From Christensenella sp. UBA1750 (GTDB lineage Bacteria > Bacillota > Clostridia > Christensenellales > UBA1750), in contig DCHO01000055.1 of the NCBI GenBank assembly GCA_002315655.1, forward strand, positions 1 to 33,159: a stretch of 33,159 nucleotides of DNA, given 5' to 3'. The notes beneath the pieces are model-generated. The model worked only from the letters and a program-made list of their open reading frames with translations, made no database searches and had not been told where the DNA came from. The first letter of the stretch is position 1, and every line of letters begins with the position of its first letter. Made by a program: the position numbers and the translations under genes. Below are positions 7,064 through 15,916 of this stretch, one piece after another.

Positions 7064-7636
7064 ATGAAAATGGTCAAAGACAAAAAATTAGTCGTCGGCG
7101 CGGACTTTGCCGGTTATCCTCTGAAAGAAGCCGTTGTTGCGCATCTCAAAGCCAAAGGCTGGGAGATCGAGGACGTGGGCGTCACCGACCCCAACGTGGA
7201 AGACACCGAGAATATGTTCCATCGCGTCGGTCTGCGCGTCGGCGCGAAGATTTCCGAGGGCGAATACGAGCGCGGTCTGGCCTTCTGCGGCACCGGCATG
7301 GGCATCCACATTGCCGCCTCCAAGTGCCCCCATGTCCACGCGGGCGTGGTGGAAAGCGTCGCCGCTGCCAAGCGCGCCATCACCGGCAACGGTGTCAACG
7401 TCCTGTGCATGGGCGCTTTCTATGTTGCCCCCGCAATGGGCTGCGACATTGTGGACGAGTACCTCTCCAATTCTCTCGGCTCCGGCTATGAGTGGTGGTA
7501 CAATTTCTACGAGTTCCACAAGCTGGCCATGGACGAGCTGGAAGCCTTCGACTACGAAGAATACAAGAAAAACGGCTTCAAGGTCAAGCACTTAGGGGAT
7601 TATCCTCTGAAGCTGGAAACCAAGCCCGAAGATTAA
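7064..7636 (+). CDS. RpiB/LacA/LacB-family sugar isomerase, possibly DhuI-like
   Basis: A 190-residue cytoplasmic isomerase. The N-terminal VVGADFAGYPLKE matches the phosphate/substrate loop of ribose-5-phosphate isomerase B, and FCGTGMGIHIAASK carries the catalytic Cys-Gly-Thr-Gly region. NGVNVLCMGAF is the other conserved strand. It is longer than classical RpiB (about 150 residues), with a C-terminal extension rich in aromatic and charged residues (GYEWWYNFYEFHK to the end). The streptococcal enzyme DhuI, an RpiB-fold isomerase of unsaturated uronates from glycosaminoglycans, also exceeds classical length. Because uxa genes and a heparinase-type lyase are in this window, that role is a serious alternative to ribose-5-phosphate isomerase. 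The start follows AAGGAAGGAG; the gene has its own promoter and terminator. Confidence 0.82.
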   Translation: MKMVKDKKLVVGADFAGYPLKEAVVAHLKAKGWEIEDVGVTDPNVEDTENMFHRVGLRVGAKISEGEYERGLAFCGTGMGIHIAASKCPHVHAGVVESVAAAKRAITGNGVNVLCMGAFYVAPAMGCDIVDEYLSNSLGSGYEWWYNFYEFHKLAMDELEAFDYEEYKKNGFKVKHLGDYPLKLETKPED

Positions 7637-7671
7637 GCCGATTCATCCGCAAAACACACCAAAATAAAGAC

Positions 7672-7716
7672 AAACCGTTGGGTCATGCAATAGCAGCACG
7701 ATCCAACGGTTTTTTT
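7672..7716. terminator. Terminator between convergent genes
   Basis: AAACCGTTGG pairs with CCAACGGTTT and the plus strand then has a run of seven T. Partial pairing continues inside the stem. It follows the isomerase gene by 35 bp and also lies just past the stop of the leftward URO-D gene. Confidence 0.88.
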
Positions 7717-7725
7717 CAACTCAAG

Positions 7726-8682
7726 TTAAATCTTCCGGGAGGCCTCCACGACCCAGCGGATGCGCTCCTCCGGCAGCTCATCGTGCAGGCTGCAATCCGC
7801 GCCCAAAATGTAGCCGGACTTGCCGCCCTGCTCAATCAGATTGGCAACCTCCTGCTCAATCTCCTCGCGGGAGGCGGTGTAGAGGAAGGTATTTGCGCGG
7901 TTGTCAAATCCGCCCCAGACGGTTCTGCCGAACAGCTTCTTGGCTTCCTTGATGTCCATCAGGTCGATGAAGCGCGACCAGGAGGTCACGGCGGACTCAT
8001 AATCCGACCAGACAGACAGGCGGTTCCGATCTTCTTCCCACGCGCACAGGTGGATGACGTTCATGCCGCTTAACGTGTTGGCGTAATCCAGCACTTCCTT
8101 GTCGCTGGGCGTGACCCATGCTCTGTATTCTTCCTCGGTGAAGCGGTTGATCTCAGCGTTCTGCAGGCTGTAGAAGATGCCGTCCACGCCGGCTTCCTTG
8201 ATCAGACCGTACACCAGATGCTTCACGTCTTGCGCGATGACGGAACAGGCGTACTTCACGGCCTCGGGGTCCTCGCGCATGAGCTGCATCATCATGGGAT
8301 AACCGATCTGCAGCCTGAGATAGCACAGCGGCGCAAAAACGAGATACAGAGCAACACATTCCCCACCTAAGCCCTTGACGATCTTCGCGGTGCGCTCGAT
8401 CTGTCCGCGGATGTAGGGATGATCCGCACCTAAGGGCTTGATGTCATAGAGCTGCTTTGCCGATGTGATGCCATCCAGCACGGGCGCCGGCCAGCCGAAA
8501 TACTTATCGCCGGAAAGCTTGACAAAGTCAACATCCGTTACCTTGTAGGAATTGAGCTGGCAGGCGACAAACTTATCATCATCCGCCCAGTATTCATGCG
8601 GGACGTGCTTCCACATACACACCGGCACATGATCGGTTTCTTCCCCGCGAAATGCGGCAATGACACGTTCTCTTTTGTTCAT
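7726..8682 (-). CDS. URO-D superfamily protein, likely corrinoid-dependent methyltransferase type
   Basis: A 318-residue cytoplasmic protein of the uroporphyrinogen decarboxylase fold (MNKRERVIAAFRGEETDHVPV start is typical). The HemE-specific RxxWxMRQAGR segment is absent, so heme synthesis is unlikely. A His-x-Cys pair at 211-213 (VIHLCAW) and a Cys at 297 (LGADCSL) match the zinc-binding HxC...C pattern of MtaA/MtbA-type methylcobamide:acceptor methyltransferases, which move methyl groups between a corrinoid protein and a thiol. Its location downstream of glycan-active genes suggests demethylation of a sugar derivative, but no corrinoid protein is present nearby. The ATG follows AAGGGGG. 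It may be read through from the GH-like gene 94 bp upstream or from its own weak TATACT-containing promoter. Confidence 0.78.
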   Translation of the reverse strand: MNKRERVIAAFRGEETDHVPVCMWKHVPHEYWADDDKFVACQLNSYKVTDVDFVKLSGDKYFGWPAPVLDGITSAKQLYDIKPLGADHPYIRGQIERTAKIVKGLGGECVALYLVFAPLCYLRLQIGYPMMMQLMREDPEAVKYACSVIAQDVKHLVYGLIKEAGVDGIFYSLQNAEINRFTEEEYRAWVTPSDKEVLDYANTLSGMNVIHLCAWEEDRNRLSVWSDYESAVTSWSRFIDLMDIKEAKKLFGRTVWGGFDNRANTFLYTASREEIEQEVANLIEQGGKSGYILGADCSLHDELPEERIRWVVEASRKI

Positions 8683-8776
8683 AGTTTTTCCCCCTTATAT
8701 TTTCCCGACTTTCTTTGTCTGCGTCGGTTTTGTTCAGTATAGCATAGATTTCATGCGAATTTCCAGTCTTTTTTCT

Positions 8777-10828
8777 TTACTTGAGAATAACTTCGATCAT
8801 TCCGCTTCCGAAAGCGGGCATGGGAAGGGAAATCGGCAAAGCCATGTCGCAGTTGTTCATGGCGTTATAGGCAGATACGACCGTTTTCTTGCCAAAGGCT
8901 TCGGGATGGATGGTCACGGTGAGAGCGTCAATATCTCTGGTTGTGGGATTGCCTAAGAGCACCAGCAGCCGGGTTTCGCCGTTCAGCATCTTTCTTTCAT
9001 AGAAGGAGACTTTGCAGTTGTCGTCCGAGGTAGTCATAACCTGCGCATTTTCCCAATAGCCACAGAATGTCGCATCCCATATTCCGAAAGTGCCGGTGAT
9101 ATTCCACACCTTTTCCATCACATCCAGCGGATGCCACACGGCATTGGGGCGCGGGTAGGTACCGTGGATCATGCACAGCGACAGCGCCATGTCAAACGTC
9201 CAGGTATCGCCGAATTCATAGACGATGAACTGCGCAGGAATGCCGAGGTTCACGCCCAAGTATTCCGAACGGTAGTATTCTAGTGAGAAGTTGGAAAGCC
9301 CCTCGTCCCGGATGCGAGTTTGTAAATGTTCGCCGTCCCACAGCAGGTCGGTGCCGGAATAGATGAACGGGATGGTCGCCCCGCCGGGATGGGGATTGAC
9401 GATGCCGCCCCTGTCGTGCACGCCTCCGCAGATCTTCTGCATGATGGCTCTGCGGGAGAACATCGGAAAGGTGGAATGAGCCTTCCCCTCCTCATCCACA
9501 TAGCCGCAGCCGTGCTTCAAATTGCAGCAGGGATTGGGATTTGTTGTGCCGTCCAGATACACACCGTCAAAGTGGAAAGTGTCCAGGCAATTCATCATGC
9601 CCTCCACCAGTTTGTCCGCCCATTCGGTGTTGTAGCAGACGCGGTTCGCCCGCTGGTAGGGCACGCGGTACCACGCTGTCGGCGGGTAATCCTGTCCGTC
9701 CATGAGATTCGTCACCTCGTCCCTCACGACGGAATATTCCGGCATGGCGGAGGTGATCTCATAGCCAAAGTAGGGAATCACTTTAATTCCTCTGCTGTGG
9801 CACAGCTCGACAATTTTGTGGATTTCCTTGGCGCGGTTCACGGGCACATTCCAGTTGTTCTGAATGGTGTTCCACTTTTCGTGCAGGATGAGCACATTGA
9901 CCCCCGCTTCGCACAGGCGGTCAATGACGGTTTCGGGGTTCTCATCGGAAACAGAGCCGTTTAGGAACGGCCAATAATCGCCCTGCACCTTGATGAAGCA
10001 GTCGATGTGTACCGCCCGCATTTTGAGATAATCATTGTTGAAGGGTTTGACGGGCGTGGTCATCAGGCCGAACGACCACGACAGCGCGGTGCTGTTCATG
10101 TCCGGGTGCTTCCAGCGCTTCGGCAGACTGCTCAAAAGGTGATAAGTCAACAGCCAATGGTCTCCGCAATCCTTGATTTCGATAGCGGATTCTTTGTCCT
10201 TCGGCTGCCACAATTCGTCGGATTCGGTGCACAGCGAGAAGCCCGCCTTTTCATCCCCCAACCAAACAGAAGGCATGAAGGGCATCTGAATGCCGCCTTT
10301 CGGTATGCCGCCGTTTTCGGGCAGGGGGTTGTCGCCCTGATGCACGCCGTTGTCGCCGTCCCACGCGGCGCGCCATGTGTTGTAAAGGGTCATTCCCTCT
10401 TTTTTGAGGGGGATTTCCAGATTCAGCTCGGTCAATTCCCAGCCCTTGATGGTGATGGGTGCTAGACCGAACTCCTGCGCCACGGTCTTGCCGCGGGGCA
10501 TCACGCGAATGTCCCATCGCGCTCCGCCATCATAGTCATACTGGATGCAGGAATTGACGATGAGACACTGGCTTTGTGCGTAGCCGTTGACGATGGCCTT
10601 TTCCTCGGATTCGGACAGCAGGTAGCAGCCCTCATCCTCCCAGATGATCGGTTCCTCGTTGGCAATGCCGGTCAGTCGCATGGGCGCATAGAGCAGCTCG
10701 CGCCCCTGGGTGGTCATGGAATCCGGGAAATAGTGCCGATTCTGAACGTAGTCTCTCCCCCACACCGAGATTTTAACGTTGCCGTCTATATCTGTGGCTT
10801 TGAGTGGGGCAAACGGCGCAAAGTTCAT
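8777..10828 (-). CDS. Glycoside-hydrolase-like TIM-barrel protein (DUF6067-like)
   Basis: A 683-residue protein without signal peptide. The N-terminal 250 residues look beta-rich (a sandwich preceding the catalytic part). From about residue 275 a barrel-like region follows: GVNVLILHEKW, GIKVIPYFGYE, FDGVYLDGT near residue 420, then CCNLKHGCGY and STFPMFSRR. These resemble the uncharacterised DUF6067 group annotated as glycoside hydrolase domain proteins, distantly related to GH123; the identification is from memory of motifs. A C-terminal beta domain ends the protein. The catalytic acids are not established; the Asp residues of FDGVYLDG are candidates. It is 25 nt downstream of the TldE-like gene and probably co-transcribed. 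Being cytoplasmic, it should act on imported oligosaccharides. Confidence 0.6.
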   Translation of the reverse strand: MNFAPFAPLKATDIDGNVKISVWGRDYVQNRHYFPDSMTTQGRELLYAPMRLTGIANEEPIIWEDEGCYLLSESEEKAIVNGYAQSQCLIVNSCIQYDYDGGARWDIRVMPRGKTVAQEFGLAPITIKGWELTELNLEIPLKKEGMTLYNTWRAAWDGDNGVHQGDNPLPENGGIPKGGIQMPFMPSVWLGDEKAGFSLCTESDELWQPKDKESAIEIKDCGDHWLLTYHLLSSLPKRWKHPDMNSTALSWSFGLMTTPVKPFNNDYLKMRAVHIDCFIKVQGDYWPFLNGSVSDENPETVIDRLCEAGVNVLILHEKWNTIQNNWNVPVNRAKEIHKIVELCHSRGIKVIPYFGYEITSAMPEYSVVRDEVTNLMDGQDYPPTAWYRVPYQRANRVCYNTEWADKLVEGMMNCLDTFHFDGVYLDGTTNPNPCCNLKHGCGYVDEEGKAHSTFPMFSRRAIMQKICGGVHDRGGIVNPHPGGATIPFIYSGTDLLWDGEHLQTRIRDEGLSNFSLEYYRSEYLGVNLGIPAQFIVYEFGDTWTFDMALSLCMIHGTYPRPNAVWHPLDVMEKVWNITGTFGIWDATFCGYWENAQVMTTSDDNCKVSFYERKMLNGETRLLVLLGNPTTRDIDALTVTIHPEAFGKKTVVSAYNAMNNCDMALPISLPMPAFGSGMIEVILK

Positions 10829-10853
10829 ATTGTCAATTCTCCTTCCGATTGCT

Positions 10854-12140
10854 TTACACGGTTCCTGCGACCTTGATGTTTTTAAGCTTCACGGCAAAGG
10901 GGCCTTCGTAGTTCGCACCTGAATAGCGTTCCCGTGAGAAGACCAGTTCCCCGCAGCACTCGGAAATATTGCCGGAAACGGAGCCGCCGGTGATGATCTT
11001 CACGTTCTCGCCGTCAAAGAGATACGCAAGACGGATTTCCCCGCCGAAAAAGCCGGAGAAAGCGTCCATCTGGAAATCGGAGAAGGTCACGGGATATAAG
11101 CAATTCTTCTTCATTTCCGCAAAGGGCACCGTGCCGTTGTTGAGCGTGACTGCGGTGTAAAGACCCGTCATGGGCTGTTGCAGGTAGGACGCGAACTGTG
11201 CGCCGGAATGGATAAGAGAAACCTTACCGTCTTCAATCAGCGGCTTGTCCTCCATCGGGATGCCCTCGGAATTGAAGGGCTGCTTTGCGTGGCCGATTAA
11301 GTTGATGCGCTCCCCTGTGACGGTCTCCCCCATGATGTCGTCCCCCACCTTCCATGTGGAATAGCCGGGGAAAACCATGTTGCCGCTTGTGCGTTCGGGA
11401 TAGAAGCTCATCAGCTCCGCCAACTGTTCACCGGAGAGGATTACATCATAACTGCCGGAGGGCAGTTCCTTTTTCGCAATAGCGCGGTCTTCGACCTGGG
11501 AAAGCGCTTCCTTTACCAGAGCAGTCACCGCATCGGTCTTCAAACCGTCATACTCAAAGGAGCGGAACATTTCCACATCCTCGGGTTCCTTGCACTGGAC
11601 GACCAGTTCCCCGTTCACATTGCAGTCTTCGTAGGAAACATCGGTGCCGCAGGCGGACAGGATGCGAGTTGTGGACTTTTCCGCGAAAATCTCGCCGGAA
11701 TTGATAAAAGCCTTGTTATCCTTGGATTCTCCCGCAAACATGGCTTTTGCCATCACCATTGCGGCATCGCCCACGGAAACCTTTGCAATGTCGCTTTCCG
11801 ACTTTTTGAGTTCCCCTATCACCTTGTCCGGGAGGGAATAGGTTGGATTTGCCACAAAAGAGGCGGCGAAATAGGCTTTTTCGATGAGGGCTTTGATCTC
11901 TACAAAGCTCTGCGAGGGCACGATCTCCACAGAGGATGAGCCCTTCATTTTTGCCCCGTCCTTTTCAAAGGGGCGATAGACCGTGACATTGATCTTTGTG
12001 ACCTTCTTCATCCTGCGCATATCCAGATTGTGTTTGATGAAGAACAGCTCGGCGGTCTCGGTATCGGTTTGGGAAAGGATCCATTCGGCTACATTCAGTT
12101 CGCCCAAAGCTCTGCAAATATCGTTAATCAATGTTGTCAT
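10854..12140 (-). CDS. TldD/PmbA-family protein, TldE-like subunit
   Basis: A 428-residue protein of the TldD/PmbA (TldE) family. In known systems TldE is the non-catalytic partner that forms a heterodimer with TldD, and the complex degrades unfolded peptides or matures RiPP precursors such as microcin B17. It has no HExxxH motif, in line with the TldE role, and the C-terminal half has the expected glycine-rich beta strands. The partner gene lies 15 nt upstream with the same orientation. Start at 12140 follows AAGGAGG. Its sequence is rather divergent, with a short N-terminal domain, so assignment rests on context as well as sequence. Confidence 0.72.
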   Translation of the reverse strand: MTTLINDICRALGELNVAEWILSQTDTETAELFFIKHNLDMRRMKKVTKINVTVYRPFEKDGAKMKGSSSVEIVPSQSFVEIKALIEKAYFAASFVANPTYSLPDKVIGELKKSESDIAKVSVGDAAMVMAKAMFAGESKDNKAFINSGEIFAEKSTTRILSACGTDVSYEDCNVNGELVVQCKEPEDVEMFRSFEYDGLKTDAVTALVKEALSQVEDRAIAKKELPSGSYDVILSGEQLAELMSFYPERTSGNMVFPGYSTWKVGDDIMGETVTGERINLIGHAKQPFNSEGIPMEDKPLIEDGKVSLIHSGAQFASYLQQPMTGLYTAVTLNNGTVPFAEMKKNCLYPVTFSDFQMDAFSGFFGGEIRLAYLFDGENVKIITGGSVSGNISECCGELVFSRERYSGANYEGPFAVKLKNIKVAGTV

Positions 12141-12155
12141 GTTCGTTCTTCCTCC

Positions 12156-13592
12156 TTAGCCCAAGCGGATCTGCGCCTTGATGTAGGGGCCACCGTCGGA
12201 GACCTTGACCCACTCCTTGTAGCCCTTGCCGCAGGCGCCACTGCCGCAGTGCTCCACGGTGTCCGAAATCATAGAGATGCTTTTGAGCAGGTCGGGCACA
12301 TAACCGGTCAGCACAATAGGTGAGAATACGCGCCCGGTCAACCTGCCATTCTTAATTTCGCGGGCGATGTTCACCATGCACTGAATCCCCCAGTTTTTGG
12401 GGTCTTCCATGCCGGAGGACGGGGCTTCCAACAGCATCCCGTACTCCACGGAAGCGATCATATCTTCCACGCTGGATGTTCCCGCTTCAAAGTAGGTGTT
12501 GGTCATGCGGGTGTAGGCCTTGCGCTCATAGGATTCGCGTCTGCCGTTGCCGGTGGGGGCAGTTCCCAAGTGCATGGCGGATTGCGCATCTGAGAAGCCC
12601 GCCTTGAGAATGCCTTTATCAATCACAACAGTATCCGCAGAGGGCGTGCCTTCATCGTCGAAGAAATAGGTTGCCACATCGGATAAGGAATTTCCGTCGC
12701 GCATAGTGATGAGGTCGGAAGCTACCTGCGTGTTCATGCAATTTTTTGCCAAAGCGCGGTCTTTGACGAACATATCCATTTCCACGCCATGTCCGAAGGC
12801 TTCGTGGACAATCATGCCCGTGACCTCGGGCGTGCAGATACAGGTATAAGTTCCGGGCGTGATGGATTCGCAGTTCAGTAATTCCACGCACTTTTTCGCG
12901 TTTTCGGGAATGTACTGCTCCATCTCGTCCAGCAGCTCCGCGCCGCCCAAGACGGAGAAGCCCTTGTAGTAATCCTTGACCTCGTCGCCGTCCTTCATCA
13001 CCATCATGTAGATGAAGCCTTCCCCCCACATGGCGGACTGCTCCATGTCGCGGTTCTTCGAGAGGAACAGCTTGTGGTTGATCTGGTACTGGTAGGAGTG
13101 TATAGAATCCAGCAGACGTTCATCCTGCGCAAGAGCAAACTCGCGCAACGCGGTGAGCTTTTTGATGATGGCTTCATCCCCCATTTCTCTGGGGTCGATT
13201 TCGTATTCCGAGGCCTTGACCAGCTTGGTTCCGGTGTCGGATAACTGTTGGTATTCGCTGTCCAGCAGCCCTTCGGGGAGTTTGCCCTTCAAGGGCACAA
13301 GGGAATTTTCGATGGTGTCCAAAATGCCGGGCAGCGCATCAAAGTCGATCTCATTGCCGGAATATTCCGCATAGGAAACCCCGTCATAGACCTTTACTAC
13401 CATGCCCTTGCCGCCGAAGCGGGGATTCTGGGAAACCTGAATCCCGCTTTTTCCGATGCGATAGCTCATGGTCTCCACATCCGTGACCAGGACGGAAGCA
13501 TAAGGGTAAATGTCCAACAGGTCGGAAAGCAGCTTTTCCGCAACCGGCCGCTTTTGCGCGATGAATTTGCTGTGTTCCAGCTTCTTTTTCAT
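12156..13592 (-). CDS. tldD: TldD family metalloprotease
   Basis: A 478-residue cytoplasmic metallopeptidase. The zinc motif HEAFGH is at residues 263-268, and the C-terminal CGSGACGKG segment provides the Cys ligand known from E. coli TldD (His, His, Cys site). Length matches the family. The start is placed at 13592 (MKKK) because GGAGGTAATC directly precedes it; an open frame ten codons longer has no ribosome binding site. It is the first gene of a leftward unit with a TldE-like gene and a glycoside-hydrolase-like gene. No RiPP precursor or modification enzyme is visible nearby, so housekeeping peptide turnover or an unknown substrate are both possible. Confidence 0.88.
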   Translation of the reverse strand: MKKKLEHSKFIAQKRPVAEKLLSDLLDIYPYASVLVTDVETMSYRIGKSGIQVSQNPRFGGKGMVVKVYDGVSYAEYSGNEIDFDALPGILDTIENSLVPLKGKLPEGLLDSEYQQLSDTGTKLVKASEYEIDPREMGDEAIIKKLTALREFALAQDERLLDSIHSYQYQINHKLFLSKNRDMEQSAMWGEGFIYMMVMKDGDEVKDYYKGFSVLGGAELLDEMEQYIPENAKKCVELLNCESITPGTYTCICTPEVTGMIVHEAFGHGVEMDMFVKDRALAKNCMNTQVASDLITMRDGNSLSDVATYFFDDEGTPSADTVVIDKGILKAGFSDAQSAMHLGTAPTGNGRRESYERKAYTRMTNTYFEAGTSSVEDMIASVEYGMLLEAPSSGMEDPKNWGIQCMVNIAREIKNGRLTGRVFSPIVLTGYVPDLLKSISMISDTVEHCGSGACGKGYKEWVKVSDGGPYIKAQIRLG

Positions 13593-13664
13593 ATGATTAC
13601 CTCCAAACAGGATTTTTGTCATACAGAGTAAACAAGTTTGATGTTATTTTCTTTATTTAGAGAA

Positions 13665-13693
13665 AAAGAGCTATGCACAGAGCATCGCTCTTT
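13665..13693 (-). terminator. Probable terminator of the membrane-protein gene
   Basis: AAAGAGC and ATGC pair with GCAT and GCTCTTT across one mismatch and a five-base loop. On the minus strand the stem is followed by a T-run. It lies 32 bp beyond the stop of the leftward membrane protein gene. Confidence 0.6.
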
Positions 13694-13725
13694 TGCGGGA
13701 TTTCTGATTGATCCGGCAATTATTT

Positions 13726-14364
13726 TCACAGCTTCCTCTTTGTATCGTCTTCCCTGTCCCCACTTTCGTCCCATAAAGTTTCGGAAAGCGTGTTCTCTTG
13801 ATTGCATCCGGCCTGTTCCTGCTTGATCTTGTAGGCATCCAATCGGGATTCCACACAGACAACGGTATAATAGGTACAAGGCATCGAAATCGTCAGCGAG
13901 ATCAGTGCGATTTTTTCCAGCGGACTTTCCGCTTCCGAAAGCCATGAAAGATTCCATACCAGTACATTTACCGCCAATATGGCGACAACAATCTGGTTGA
14001 AGCGGATATTGCTGGGCGAAGAGGTTTTCTTGCTGTTGATGAGAAAATGGTTGATAAACAGGATCAACGCCCCATCCATGTAGACGACTGAACAGATATA
14101 ATCAGCAGGAATCTCGCAGGTACTCATATAGCTGAATGCGTTGATGACACAGGCCATCAGCAACGCGCCCATCAGCCCCTTCATCACATTCTTGTTGCGA
14201 TTCATGCCGGAGGTATAAAGGAAAATGAGAAGGATAAAGATGAACGCATTAACAAGGGGTTCATTCCACAGTTTGTGCGCAAAATAACAGCCAACGGTGC
14301 CGAAGAGAACAGCCAATACGGTTGCAATCGTGAAGACTAAGTTACTTGTGAAAAACTTTCTCAA
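13726..14364 (-). CDS. Hypothetical multi-pass membrane protein, TTG start
   Basis: A 212-residue protein with about six hydrophobic segments (approximately residues 8-28, 38-52, 63-80, 90-108, 122-142 and 150-170) followed by a charged, Gln/Asp/Lys-rich cytoplasmic tail of about 40 residues. No motif I recognise. The start codon is TTG at 14364, supported by GGGAGG seven nt upstream; no ATG is better placed. It has its own strong promoter (14435-14463) and a terminator, so it is an independent unit between two carbohydrate-related operons. Function unknown. Confidence 0.72.
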   Translation of the reverse strand: MRKFFTSNLVFTIATVLAVLFGTVGCYFAHKLWNEPLVNAFIFILLIFLYTSGMNRNKNVMKGLMGALLMACVINAFSYMSTCEIPADYICSVVYMDGALILFINHFLINSKKTSSPSNIRFNQIVVAILAVNVLVWNLSWLSEAESPLEKIALISLTISMPCTYYTVVCVESRLDAYKIKQEQAGCNQENTLSETLWDESGDREDDTKRKL

Positions 14365-14434
14365 AAGGTGCCTCCCGGAAGAATGAAACGCTGTATTTTG
14401 TCCGTCATTCTCGCCTTTTTGTTACCTTACTAAT

Positions 14435-14463
14435 ATTATACTACTCATCGCATCGACTTGCAA
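14435..14463 (-). promoter_or_regulatory. Strong promoter of the membrane-protein gene
   Basis: On the minus strand TTGCAA (14458-14463), a 17-nt spacer and a perfect TATAAT (14435-14440) lie 70 bp upstream of the TTG start. Confidence 0.78.
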
Positions 14464-14501
14464 CCCCATTTACGGAAATGCTGCGGATTCTGCGTTTTCG
14501 G

Positions 14502-14530
14502 TTGCTTTTTGCTCCGCCTTTTGCTAAAAT
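14502..14530 (+). promoter_or_regulatory. Promoter of the Gfo/Idh/MocA operon
   Basis: TTGCTT (14502-14507), a 17-nt spacer and TAAAAT (14525-14530) lie 57 bp before the ATG, leaving room for a short leader. Confidence 0.62.
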
Positions 14531-14587
14531 AGAAAAGAATCCAAGGCGAATCTTTCGCCGTAATATTCACAAAGGAGACTGTCATTT

Positions 14588-15853
14588 ATGAAAACATACG
14601 CTTTTGCCGGGGCCTCCGGCCGTGCTTTGGGAATGTATTGCAAGCCTATGCTGGCTGAATACACCGATGTGTGTAAAATTGTCGGCGTGTTTGACATAAA
14701 CCCCGGTCGCGCCCGCGCTTTCGTTGCCGACTGCGGGGGAGATTTCCCCGTCTTCGAGGATTTTGAGGACATGATCGCAACCGCCAAGCCCGATTGCGTC
14801 ATCGTCACCACCACCGACGTGTTCCACTCCGATTACATCATCAAGTCCATGGAGCTGGGCTGCGACGTCATCACCGAAAAGCCGTTGACCACCACAGACG
14901 ACCGCTGCCGTGCCATTCTTGAAACCGAGAAGCGCACCGGCAAAAAGGTCATTGTGACCTTCAACTACCGCTATGCGCCGTTCATGACCAAAATCAAGGA
15001 GATTATCAAAAGCGGCGAGATCGGCGATGTGTTCTCCGTGCACTTTGAGTGGCTGCTGACGCAGAACATGGATTATGGTGCTCACGGCACCTCCTATTTC
15101 CGCCGCTGGAACTCGAGAATGTGTATGTCCTCCGGGCTGCTGGTGCACAAGTCCACCCATCACTTCGATCTGGTCAACTGGTGGCTGGACGATCACCCTG
15201 CCAAGGTGTCCGCGTTTGCGCACCTCAATCTCTATGGTGAGAAGAACTATCCCTTTGAGGGCAAGCCGCAGATCGGCCAGACCTGCCGCACCTGTGCCCA
15301 TGCCAAGGAGTGCAAGTTCTATTACGCCATTTCTCCCCGTGAGAAGGCCATGTATGCCGATCAGGAGCCCTACGACACAAAGACCCCGCACACCTCCATT
15401 TCCCTGAAGGATCAGTGCATCTACGCTCCCGACATCGACATTTACGACACCATGGCCGCCACCGTGGAGTACGAAAAGGGCACCGTTATGTCCTACTCTC
15501 TCAACGCCACCACGCCCTACGAAGGCTGGCGCGTGGTCTTCAACGGCTCCAAGGGGCGCATCGAGGCCACCAACTACGAAAACGGTGTGCTCGCCAAGGC
15601 TCCCGAAAACCACATCAAGGTCTTTGATCTCAATGATAACATCACTGATTACGCCATCACCAAGGCCACCGGCGGTCACGGCGGCGGAGACACCAGACTG
15701 CGCAACATGATCTTCCGGGAAAATGTGCCCGATCCCCTCGGCCACGCCGCAGGCACTGAGGACGGCGCGTATTCCATCTTGGTTGGTGTTGCCGCCAACA
15801 AGTCCATCAAGGAAGGCAAGATCATCTCCATTCAGGATCTTTTGAAAGGCTAA
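14588..15853 (+). CDS. Gfo/Idh/MocA-family oxidoreductase with Cys cluster
   Basis: A 421-residue NAD(P)-dependent sugar oxidoreductase. The N-terminal Rossmann segment starts FAGASGRALG, the EKP motif with the catalytic Lys is at residues 97-99, and HKSTHHFDLVNWW near 187-199 holds the family's active-site His. An insertion carries cysteines at 233, 236, 242 and 277 (CxxCxxxxxC plus QCIY). It looks like a structural metal site and appears in a subset of the family that I recall but cannot name. The ATG has AAGGAG about 11 nt upstream. First gene of a three-gene operon with an acyltransferase and a lyase, so the substrate is probably a sugar or sugar acid released from a glycan. Confidence 0.88.
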   Translation: MKTYAFAGASGRALGMYCKPMLAEYTDVCKIVGVFDINPGRARAFVADCGGDFPVFEDFEDMIATAKPDCVIVTTTDVFHSDYIIKSMELGCDVITEKPLTTTDDRCRAILETEKRTGKKVIVTFNYRYAPFMTKIKEIIKSGEIGDVFSVHFEWLLTQNMDYGAHGTSYFRRWNSRMCMSSGLLVHKSTHHFDLVNWWLDDHPAKVSAFAHLNLYGEKNYPFEGKPQIGQTCRTCAHAKECKFYYAISPREKAMYADQEPYDTKTPHTSISLKDQCIYAPDIDIYDTMAATVEYEKGTVMSYSLNATTPYEGWRVVFNGSKGRIEATNYENGVLAKAPENHIKVFDLNDNITDYAITKATGGHGGGDTRLRNMIFRENVPDPLGHAAGTEDGAYSILVGVAANKSIKEGKIISIQDLLKG

Positions 15854-15861
15854 ACAAGGAT

Positions 15862-15890
15862 CGCCCTGCGCCAATTTACGGTGCGGGGCG
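15862..15890 (+). other. GC-rich intercistronic hairpin, possible attenuator
   Basis: CGCCCTGCGCC pairs imperfectly with GGTGCGGGGCG around a seven-base loop, followed by GCTCTTTATT. It lies between the oxidoreductase stop and the next start. It may partly terminate transcription and lower expression of the two downstream genes. Confidence 0.45.
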
Positions 15891-15916
15891 GCTCTTTATT
15901 ACAAGAGGATGAATTT

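Noticed and set aside
14582..15874. 430-codon open frame on the minus strand opposite the Gfo/Idh/MocA gene
   Set aside because: It is long but lies entirely over a well-supported oxidoreductase; the translation is Gly/His/Val-rich with no recognisable domain.
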